Source: Polytrichum commune
Taxonomy: Eukaryota; Streptophyta; Polytrichopsida; Polytrichales; Polytrichaceae
Length of the DNA stretch: 64,000 nucleotides
Direction of reading: 5' to 3'
Assembly: GCA_950295325.1 (NCBI GenBank)
Contig: OX485807.1
Coordinates: 52,730,440-52,794,439 of the forward strand
Both the position numbers and the translations under genes were made by a program. Below are positions 24,614 to 36,600 of this stretch, piece after piece (position 1 is the stretch's first letter; each line of letters opens with the position of its first letter). The notes below the pieces were generated by a model that saw nothing but the letters and a program-made list of their open reading frames with translations, did no database searches and was not told the DNA's origin.

Positions 24614-27600
24614 TCATGGTGGGTTGACATAAATCTCGGCCAGACGTGGGTCACACCGCAATTTTGCGTCCAACTCCATATATCTGTGCATCACCATGAC
24701 AAGTATTAAGAGACCACCTAAAGTGTCAACCATCAACATTCAAGTAAAGGGTCTCCCTTGCTTTTTCAATGCGGACATGCAATACTCGGAGATGTAAATG
24801 CTTACTTTTTAAGGGACTGGACTTCATGGTATGCATGGCGCTCTTCAAGGATCCGGATACGAAAGACTGCCTCCTCGCAGTATTTCTCATAATCTTCTTC
24901 TTCAGCGACTGTCATTCCTTCCCTGTCCCTCTCAAAATTGGCTCTCCTTTTTGCCAACATTGAGGTTTCCTCTTCATATCGTCCCTAGGATGACCAATTT
25001 GAGTTCACAATCAATGTCAAAGTTGAAGTATGTGAGGTTGATATGTAAACCATACATACTCAAATCTATACATTATGTTCTATCTATACATTAGTGAAGA
25101 TCATTGTTGCTATGATGCATGTACCATAACTTTATTAAGCATAGCTTATCATCATTATCACAATTGACTATATTTTCACTTCCTTCTTTTGGGAGCTTGC
25201 GTTAATATGGTTTCAATGCATAGGTCAATCAACTTTAAACTTCAATACTTGTTGGAGGCTTGTACAAACTATCTTTGTATGCCTTAGAGAAAATATAACA
25301 GTAGTTAACTCACTTGAATAATGCCTGCACGAGTCACCAAGCGCTCCTTGAGAGCTCTCATGCAAGTGTCCCGAACCATTAACATTTGGGGCCGTGTTAA
25401 GTGTTGTCTCGGTTTCACACCCGGAGGAAAGTAAGGGGACAAGTAATCAGTCTCCACCTATCAATTCACCCATAAATCATTCAGCTGGAATAACAATCCA
25501 AGGTATTGAATAGGAGGTGGCTTTTTCTCGCAAACTCTGGTACTTCCATGAGAGTGAACTCAACTTTTTTGAGCCTTGCAAGGACACTCCCTTTTTATTC
25601 TAGCATTAAGGTTAAATTTTCAAGTATAAAAGTCCTTGACTGCATGGCTGAGCATAGTCAAGTGGCAAACTTTCATTAGTTGACACCTTGTTGTTGCCTA
25701 TCTTTAGGCATGAAGCGTTGTCATGTCTACCAAGATTCAATTGAAAAGGTGTGCCCCAAATGTAGTCATTCTTAGGCTGTTTGGATAACCTATAATTATT
25801 CCATTTGTGTTGGATGACTACATAGACTTCTCAAGAGTGTTATGAATGCTTGCAAATATTGTAAGTTACACTAGGTTATTGATGGAATAGGTGACCCCCA
25901 GGGCTGAGAGACCTAAATTAGATTCTAGACAAAACCATTTTGACGGTCTCCCCTCTTATCTATACCTCCGATCGTGGAGACTGACGGCCTAGAATGAGTC
26001 AAGGAAGGGAGAAGGTTATGGTATGGGGAAGTAATCCTCTTCCCCAATCCCTGGACGCTGTCTCCTGCACCAAATGGATACATAGAGCATAAACTAAATT
26101 TGAATATTTACAAACTCGGTTTGAGGAATATGCTTCTTCTTCTTCGAGAGTCATAAATTTGAATGTTGGTGTGTATATTGATAGATGGACCTTGGCAATC
26201 TCTTCCTGAGGACTTGCATCCTTCTTCACTAGGGCTACATCTGAGAATGGAGTCATGATGACAACGCATTGCTCCTCCCGAGCTCGAACTTCAAGGAGTT
26301 CATTAATCTCCCGCTCTGCATCCCGGACTCCTTGAATGGCTTCTCTCTCAGCCAACTGAAGGTGATGGTATTCATCCATTTGTGCAAATCCTTGCAATTT
26401 TGGTTGAAACGGGTCAACCTGTGCACACCACAATGGCAGGTGGACTTATATCATCAAACCCAAGCCCTTCAACAACCTTGCGTAATGTTGAAGTTCCAAT
26501 AAGTTACATCAAAGCAGGGCTGTTCTTCAAACGGACTGTCAGTGTTTACTTTCAACACTTGATGTAAGTTAGTCATTGCATCGATCATTGATCAGTTGCT
26601 TAATGAGTTGCACATCCCATAGAGGGCCCTGAATCATCTTTGCTAGTGCTGGAATATAATTTCCACTTGGGGTTCATGTGGGCCTCAGCATATTAGGAAT
26701 GACTTGTGGCAAAATTTGAGAGAAGAACAATTATCAAACTTCCCTCGAAGAGAGCTCTCCACTAAATGCTCGTGGCAGCATACATACTTGTATTAGTGAA
26801 TAGGAGCCATCCTTGTCGTAGATGTGTGCATTGTTTGTGATGCGGCCCTCCACAAAATGGTAGTCCACACGAATTTGCTGTTGAGAAATCTTGAACACTC
26901 TTTTGGCAACGTTCTCATGCGGTTTCACATTGTCTCGGTACAAATACCTGAAGTATGTTAATGGGTTTGTGAAGTAAGTGTCATGCAATGTGTCCCCAAG
27001 TGTCTATTATTATATGATACTATGTCAGCCATATAGACTAGGCAACAATAATATCTCAAATGATGGTTTATGGTTAAAGTCGTCAAATCTTAAAGGATTT
27101 AAGGGATTGAGTTTTCGATTGGGTGATGTGGACCTCACTTTTGTGTGATCTTGATGATAGAGAGGAGCCTATCTGAAACCGACCTCCTCCTGTTGTTTGA
27201 TGCCTGATTGCTTTTCTTATCTTGAAGTCGTCGAAGCCGTTCTGCCACTGAGGGTTGCATTTTTCCTCGTCGAATCCTGGTTCATCAAGATTAAGTTTAT
27301 TTCTCAAAACCACAAATTTTCGCAAGAAGCTTAGTCCATCATGCATACATCATTGTGCAGTAAAGCTCGGTAGTATGAACAACACCATTTGGAATGGGGT
27401 TATGGAGAAATGGGTACGTTCACAAGTCTCTTGGATGAGCTACTTAGAAACACAATCAAATTCTTTTCATGTAAATTAGTATACAATGGAAGATGTAGTG
27501 GTAATGGCTCGCCGTTTCCCACTGTTCTTGAATTTTTTTAGTAAAGTCCAAAAGAAAATGACCACATGCCAAAGACCCCCCCCACCCCCCCCCCCCCCCT

Positions 27601-30600
27601 TTCTTAAAACACACACACACACACACACACACATGATAAGACGTGACAAAAAAGAAAAGCTAAGGAGACCATGGATGCAAAAGATGTGTCTAGTGTGGAA
27701 ACTTGAGAGAGGTGACAACCATGGCATGGAGACCATCGGGGGCAGAGTGACAACTCATGGGAGACCTTATAAACATAGACAGACATGCATATGTCGGGTA
27801 CCCATGGGCATGGGACATATGATAGCATGGGCTTAGGGGGTTGGGGTGGCATGAAATACTAATTTATATGCACGGGTGCAACGTGTGACAAGCTAGTATT
27901 TTACACCATGGGAACATGCACTCAATTCAATTTGTTCCAAGACCAAACATGACCACTCCTGTTAAATCCTCCCAACTATTTTGTGAAGTGTGGACATATA
28001 ATAAGATGCAATCAATCAGGGGTAGGCCAAAATCACCGCAATTTGCTTCGGCTGCCCCTTCGCTTGCGCTCGATGGCATTTGCAGACTTGCGGCCACGGT
28101 TGCCGCTGTCCCTCCTGCCCACGGTCACAATGCTTCCATGGCGAGTGCCGCTTCCCCCCACCGAATCACTTCCTTCTGTCGTCGTCAAGTCAAGGGTCAT
28201 ACTTGTATCCAAACTCCGGCTCGAGCCCAGCCCTCCATCCTCGACGGGCGCTGCCCCTTGTGCTGCGAACTTGATGCATCGGTAGAACATGAAGTTCTCC
28301 GTATCTGAATACGTTTCCGTAATTCGGCTACCGAGTACCTAGCACGGCTCGAGTCCCAACAGTTCTAAGTTTTAGATGGATCCATTACATATAACACACC
28401 ATGGAGAGCGAAACAGAGAGTACACCCTCAACCCCAAATCCTAGATCCTCCCATGACAAGCAGTGCCCCATGTGGATCAAACAGGACGCATCGGTAGAAC
28501 ATGAAGTTCTTTGTTTGCAAATATGTTTCCGCAACTCAGCTACCAATTATCTAGCACGACTCGAGTTCCCACAATTCTAAGTTTTTAGATGGATCCTCTA
28601 CACATAATACAACATGGAAAGTGAAAGACACATTGTGTAAAACTCTAATCCCTGAAACCTACATTTTCCTACGATCGACGGACGGTGCACCTTGGGGAGA
28701 GAACACTCGACGTATTGGTAGTACATGAAGTTTTCGTATCTAAATATGAACTATACAGTATTTTGGCTACCGATTTCCTAGCACGTGTTGAGTTCTCACA
28801 ATTTGAAAATTCAGATCGATCTGCTACACATTGTGGAGAGTGAAAGACACACAGTGTAAACCCTAAACCCGACGATCTCCTGATTCTTCGTCCAAACTTT
28901 CGGAACCATATATTGATAGAAATATGAAACCGTGAATTTGTTCCTTCGAGAATTAGTACCTCTTCGCGCGTTTGAAGGCCGTCGGTGCGAGCGCGGGGAT
29001 AGTACTCAAACCTTCTAGACGCTCCGTCAGTGATGGTAATCACTTTGATTCCAGAGAGCGTCCCTGGCCCAAACATCTCTTCTACCTGCACAACTAAATA
29101 AGGTCACCCCAGGGTGTCATGACTTGAAGTAGTAGTTTCATGGTTACTGTTGAACCCCTGGTTCTTACAATTATCAGTGACATATGTCCAGCAAATATGG
29201 GAGTATTGTGCAACTCTGGGGTTCATGGAAGAATAATTAGTATATCACCTTCATTTCCTTGATGTAATATATCCTTTTCTTCAGCATATCCTTCCGGCGC
29301 TGATAGAAATCATGGCATTCTACCAAATCCTTGTACTTGTCGTCACCGTAGTAGACCAAACGCTCTACGAGACCGTCCCATCGCATGTAGTCTCCGTAGA
29401 AAGCAAACATGACATGAGCACAATGGTCAAACAAAGTTTTCTTCACACCTTTCGGGCATCTGCGCAATGTAGGAAACTCATAGATATCAATGTGGACATT
29501 TATCGTCGTTTCTTGGAGAGGCACATAACATCCTTCAGACAACACTGCAGTAACCCTTTTTCTATTTTCACACCGCACAATCGCATAGCATGTGCACACA
29601 AAGTGCTCATCACCATTTGATCTATCGTTAAAATGAGCAGATTGAGAAGAGTGATCGCCCAGCCACACTTGATCTCAAGCTCATCCTTGCAAGTTTGGTG
29701 GGCCAAGGTAGAAGAAATTGGATCCTTGCATGTGCCTACAATGGTGAAGCTTTGGTTTAACCTTGTTTGGATTGATTTTCAAGCTCAAGCCCGAACTTGA
29801 ATTTTAGACATGGGAGAAGTTCATGTTTCGGCTCGACCTTGAAAATCAATCCTAAACAAGTGGGGACTAACCTTGAGACAATCCTCAACCATCTTAGGCA
29901 CATGTAAGAGCTAAAATTCTTTTTATCTTGGCCCACGAAACTTGCAATTTGAGCTTGAGCTCATGTTGTGTGTGGCAGCCTCATGAGTGTGCCTCCTTTC
30001 AGATACGACTGAACATCTCATATTTAACAACAGTACATAACCCCGAACTTTGGGCAATTTATCGCACACGGAAACATGCGGTGAAGTGGAGAAAATCTGG
30101 TGATTGCGCCTCCATTCATCAACCTGTTTTGTCCACTTCATTGATGATGTTCCCCCGGGTGGTAAATTGCCCAGAGTTTAATGTGATGAGGCTTGCATCT
30201 TGTCACTTTGATTCCTAGAAAAGTGTCGAGGTAGTGATGTCCTAAGAATGTTACGTGTATATATAGATCATAACATTATTTAGCATGTCTGAAGAGTTCT
30301 GTTTCCGAATCGAAACAATGACTGTGTCTAGGCAGGGTAACGGGACATGTGCATTCTTGTCGCGGTGAGGATTTCCTACATTCAGCGCTGAATCTGGGCT
30401 CCCCCGGCATATCCCTCGAAGTAGATCTTAGGATTTATGAGCTGAGATTCCAAGGCCCACAGAAGCCTTCTAAAGGGCTGAGTAGAGTTATATTGCAACG
30501 GTGCACTTCGTTTGGGGCTGAATGACTCACCTTGTGACGTAGTTGTCGACGGGGATGATAAGTTTGGGAACCCAAGAGGAACCCAGATACCAATGATAGC

Positions 30601-33600
30601 AGTCGATGTCTCCACGGATTTCTTTGAGAATGGCACCCGCGTCTGGCACAATTTGTTTCTTTGAGGATGCGGATTTTGCTGGTGCAGGGGCGCCTTCACC
30701 GCCTGTGCTTTCGGATGCGTCCGAAGCTTTCTGTTGGCCAAAAGCAATGGCCAGATCGGTTGAAGGGTCAACCACATGCGCCGTTGCCATGCTCACATCC
30801 AACACACTTTCCCACAGGTTGATGTTTTTCAAGTCCCATGATATGTTGCCAACTCCATCCCTACACACACGTCACAATATCACACACACAATATCACACA
30901 CATTATACGTCATCTTCCACATCGTAACAACAACAACAACAACAACATTAGAGTTATCTGCAAACTACCTTCGAAGTTAATTATGTGAGATGCACGTATG
31001 GACTCATTGACTTCACCCCTTATGTTGGTGCAATTTATTGCACATAAGTAGAGTACCTAGCTAGTCCAACCGTAAACATCAGTGATATACCTCAGTTTAT
31101 TTGGTTGCATATTCACCCATATGTTTGTTCCATTCCAGACGAATTCGATCGCTTGGTATGGCGATTGCTCCAATGAATATCTGTGCCCTGATTACCATGC
31201 ACAGCCAATGTCTTTTGAAACCTCTTTCGCTGGGCGCGTGGGATATATCTCAAAGAAAGGATCCACTGCAGAGATAATCCATCTATGAAGTATCACAAGT
31301 AGACACGTAAAGACCTGGTCCTATTTTCTCTTTGTTTATATAGTCACCTCCTTTTACGTAATCTCCCTTCCGCTTTCTCGGAGGGCATTGTGTTTCCCCA
31401 AAACTCCCGCTCACCATGGAAGGTCTTGTTGCCACCACCTTCAAGGACGTAGAAGCTTAAACAAAATAAGACCAGGTCTTTACGTGCGGTAAGGCCCTTG
31501 AGACATGGCATCATAAAAAAATAAGGTCCCCTGCTTTGGGCTCCCGCCCTCAATGGTCCTTATTTCTAATAATATCTCGCTTCTCGGGTTTCACCTATTA
31601 CTTAATTCATCTCCATATGCATGAGTCATGCACGAACGCAAAGAGATGGAAAGTAAGGTTCCATGAATCCCCAAGCTACACTCTAACCTCCCTAATATCA
31701 TGCATGTGGCAACCAAACTGCACGTGATATCAAGGAGGTTTGTAGTGTTAACACGGATGCGTGATAATAGAGAATCAGTTGCCAGTGATACTATGGAATA
31801 ACATAAAGTCAACATTGCAATAACGATAATGATGACAATGTGATTCATGCGAGCGTATGATTTGAATTCTACAGTGGAACATAGTAATGTCAAAACATGT
31901 GATATAGGGAGAAGAAATGTGACAACAAGGAGGGAGATTTAAAAGGAACACATCCGGTCCCTAGGGTTTCAAGATATAAGAGAGGGAGTGACCCTAGGTA
32001 TGCAACTCCCATAGTATACGCAGGGGGCATTGGCATTAAAACGGCTTAGAGCATGGCTTTTGTAGAAAATATGTCAAATTAAACAAAAATAAAAGGACCA
32101 AAAAGTTGGGTGAAGACCAAATTAAATAAAATGAGATGTAGAAAAAGTTGGGTTGCATGTTTATTTAAAAAAAAAACTCCATAATGCATATAAAGTATTG
32201 AAACACCTATTTTTTAGACCTATGCCTATGCATAATTTTAAAAGATCCACACGAGTAGTTGCCTCCAATTAAAATCAAAGGCCATTGACAACGTTTACTT
32301 CATTAAAAATATATTAAAAACCCCAAAACGTAGGTAGTTTGGCCTATGGTACTTGTATTAAAAAAACTCATATAATTAGGGTTTGTAATACAATTATATG
32401 CTTCGAGGAACATTCACTCCCTATACATACAATCACATTTTTAGATTCCTCGTTAGAAGGGCTACAGAAACCTCCTACATCAAAGCAAAGTACATCACTC
32501 GAGATTGAACCAAAATGCATTATAAGTGATCATAATCAGGTCCATATAATATGGGAGTTGCGTACCCGGGAGAGTGACGTTACGGAGGTGAGGGTGGGTT
32601 TAGTCACCTGTGGTGGGCTCCAAGAAGAACGTGCCGGGAACTTCTCGGGCCCCTTTCCTCACCATCACCCAACAGTGGAGGCGATATTTGTCGATCGGGT
32701 CCGGAGTCTCCGGCCTGCAAGCAGGTGGTGGCTCCATGGTGGCCGTGTGAGCCTGCGGCGGGGGCTTGTATTTGTCGAGGTAGTCGAGGAGCGTGTCCTG
32801 GTCATCTGTCCGTCCCCGCACCATCACCTGCAGTGTGTGTGTGTGGGGGGGATATGAAACCCTTGAAGGAGCTAAGCGGCCCAAATTATGTACGAGTACA
32901 ACCTTATATACACAACTTCTACGACCCTCAACAAGTCTTCAATTCAAGATGTTTATATTTTAGGGTTTACGTTTTTCTTTTGTCGAGGAGAAAACGAGAG
33001 AAGAAGTTTGTATGTGATATTGGTGATCAAAATGTAAAGTGTGCATTTACATGTGTGAACCCAAATCGTCAATGGCAATAACGTACTCAACCATTTCGGA
33101 AAGTCCATTGAAGGATGAGTCAATTTCGAGAGTTTCCTCTCGATGCAATTAAGTTAAATGGGATTGCTTTATGTAGGGAGCAAGCACGGTCAAGTATACA
33201 GGTTAGAAATTGGCGGTATACTAAAACCATAAGTTTTTGGGTCAAACGCCTAAACGTGGTAGCGGAGTGTTGTTTAGATTGGATTTTTTTAGTGCTCTCT
33301 GTTGTTGTGACATGTGCTCAAATATAGAATATCAAGATGAGATCTTCAAAACTTATCATTGAAAATGCTACTCAAAAGGTAATGGCTACATCTGGTGTTG
33401 GACGTAGATTTCATGACCTTAAAGATTTTGAAGTTGGATTTTAATTTTCATATTCCTTGAATTTGTTATGAACTTGAGGGCAACATTACAAAAAATTATA
33501 GAAAACATCAAGTTTTGGAGAAATTGTAGACAATTACATGTTCAATATATATCCTTGCACACTACTTGCACCGATTTCTAAAATATGTAGACATTTCTTG

Positions 33601-36600
33601 AATTTTTTTTAATCAACATAAATTGCTTGACTTTGTAGATCAATGTGTTTTCAAATGTTTATGATTTTTTCCTTCACAAAATTTAAAGTTAGTACGGTAT
33701 TGAATTACTTTCACTTGAACTTATCCAGGGTAATGGAGTTTTGCACTCGACCGTGCTTGTGCTCTATGGTCATACACATTGCATTTTTTGTGCCTAGAGG
33801 GGCATAGGTTGGACATATTACATGCTAAGGATGAAGAGTGTGAAGTGTACACTTATATTCTATTGAAGCTAGGTATTGAAAGAAACTACTTTGGAGTTGT
33901 TGTTGCCAATGAAATAACAAACAATAAAGAGCTAATCAAGGTAATTATGCCTAAAAGCAACGCCGAACCTTTGACAACATCATATACTTTCATATTCATT
34001 CTATCAACATGCAAGTACAACAAGTTCCATTATATAAGACATTGTTAAAAACGACTAATTATATGCAGCATGACACACAAAATAGCACCACTTTGAGCAA
34101 TCATAGTGGTGGTGTAAGAAGAATGTATGATCTATTTAAGAAGAGCACTGACTTTGGCCAATCACAATGGCTAATCTAAAATCTACCTACTCAAGGCGTA
34201 ACAAGTGTTACACAAAAGGTAAACAATACCCTCATTATATAGTAGACTCTCACTTGTAGTAAAATTGATTTGTGTCACTTCTCACATGATACTCCAATAT
34301 TAATTACCTCCCCCCCCCCAATAGATAGTAAAGGCTCATTTCTTGAAACAACTTTAAAAATTTATGTAGATTACACATGATTTTTTTTTAAAAATTAATT
34401 TTTATTTGTAGACTCTTTATAGTTCTGTAGATGTTCTATCTATGGAGTGTTTTAAAAAAATTTCAAGCTATTTGCCAAAGTTTTTAGAAGTGGTGATTTT
34501 AGGGCTAGTTGCCTTTGGGCCATGGACAAAAACAAATTAACTTTTACAGCCCTATATGGCTCCAATGGGAGGCCTTCAACATGACTTGTATCAAGTAATT
34601 TGCAACACAAAAATTGTGAAAGATTGACATGGGCAATGCATCTAGTGACTCAACAAAATCCCTAGTCACATAGGAGAAGCCATGAATAGACCATCCACAT
34701 TTTGCACAAAATTACACAAACAATGTTTCTATGGATCAAGATCTTATCCAGCATGGACCACACAAGTCTTAAAAGATTAGTGAAGTGAATAAATTCATCA
34801 CCTCATCAAAGTTGGAAAGGAATTCATCAACAAATTTTCCATTGAGTTTTGCACGATGCTTTCGTTTCTCTGCTAAATATGGCGCATTAAACATAGGCTC
34901 CTCAACCACCTCATACTTGGGCCCATCATGTGCCTCTTCCTCCACAGGTCCCTACATCAACAACAACAATAACATGAGTTGGAACCAACCTATCAAGCCA
35001 TGAATAACCATGTGTGATTATCATGTTGTATATGTGGGTCCAAGTCCACCTACTACAAGTAGGGATAGAGCCAATGCCCCCCCCCCCCATGTCCACACAA
35101 TCATGGGTAGAGATTGATGAACAAACATCGATATCAATGGTAAAGAACTGTTACATTGTCATGTATCTTTTTTCTTCTCTTTGTTGTATTTATAACCATG
35201 AGGAATTTCGGTAGTATACTACCTACCCTAAAACATGCTAAAGTGGACGAAACCCGGTGGTTGGAGGCCCATCCACTAGGTCTTGCCCACTATGCCACAT
35301 GTTCCCTAGGTGCTAAATTGCTTAGAGTTTCTTATGAGCAGGAGAGCAAATCCATTGAAGATACACATGTTGGTAGCAATATGAAGGGGTGGCTTAAAAC
35401 CTAAGGCCTTAAATAGGATTTCATGGGAATTATGAGGTCAAGGCATGTAAGACCGGATTAGTCCTCAGATGGGTGACCTTCGTAGCACTTGATTTTCTGG
35501 TACATTCTTACCACTATGGTCCACCCAATCATAGAGGGGTATTTCGGTGACCTGGATATTTTCAACCAACCATGAGAAAACCTAGGGGCTTGTCCATGGG
35601 GAGGTAGGTGCAAGCTTATATGTCCGTGCATGTTTCAAGGTGTTCACCTTTGAAAGCATGTATGCATCTTCAAGGTCCCTTTCATTCTTGTGATGCCCAT
35701 TTTGGTATTACACATAAGATCCGATGCACTTGTAGATGAAGCGACACCAAGATTCACATTGGTGGCAACATCAGAGTCATTCCTTTCTTATTTTTATTCC
35801 TCAAAGTGGACTATGAACTTACTGAACATAGTAGAGATTCAGAGTTGGATTACTTCAGAGCCGTCCTCAGCGGTAGTTGACGCTGGGTGTGGGGGACGTG
35901 GTGGTGATGCTCCAGTGGATCCAGTAGTGACTGATTTCTCTGTTTTATTCTTGGCTTCAATTGTGGTGCTGCTTTCATGGACATCATTTCGGGTCTGCCA
36001 AATTTCATGCCTCGACAGTATCATTCATGGGATGCTCTAGCACTCAATGGCTACTGTAGAAAGTGAAAAAGAAATCACAAACCTCTAGATTCACAGATCG
36101 TTGACACTGATGCCGCTCTAATTCATTTATATCAAACCAAATTATGAAATCAATGCCTAGAAATATAGGGTTGCGATTTTGATCTCTCGTTTCTATATTT
36201 TGTAATTGCAAGACCTGAGAGGTTGCATTATGAGGTTGAACCAATGCTGAAGCTAAATATTGAGTTAGTACTGAGAAGTTATTAACCTTGAAGAATATGT
36301 TGTCAACTCTGACTCAACTTGAAAGCTGGTCACTTTGCATTTTCAGACACATTGCATGAACATTTCTTAGACTTCTATCCCACTGTTCTGACCTCGTTTT
36401 TGTGTCATATGTATAGGATAACATAAATCCATTTGAGTGTATTACTGCAAATTCACCTGATCATTTGTTGTGATGACACGAGGTGCATAACCAACTACAC
36501 AAAACACGTCGTAGCCAACGCCAAGAAGGAACGATGCCAGAACAATGGCATAATCAAAACAATCTGCCTTGGCCCACTGCAAGTGATATTTCAATATTCA

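Noticed and set aside
24802-24804. TAA as the DRC7 stop codon
   Set aside because: The TAA overlaps a good GTAAGC donor. Splicing from 24806 to 24683 adds YMELDAKLRCDPRL, which matches the conserved DRC7 C-terminus.
28669-29091. 140-aa open frame as one continuous DRC7 exon
   Set aside because: The frame past the GTACTA donor at 28959 loses family similarity, and the exon at 28338 continues the homology in phase.
31091-31290. In-frame TAA that seemed to break DRC7
   Set aside because: The stop lies in the intron. Using the acceptor at 31188/31187 restores phase and gives the family sequence TTGHRYSL without a stop.
35455-35490. Functional 5S rRNA gene
   Set aside because: Only the C-box region and a short ACCGGAT word are present; the remaining 5S sequence and spacing are missing.
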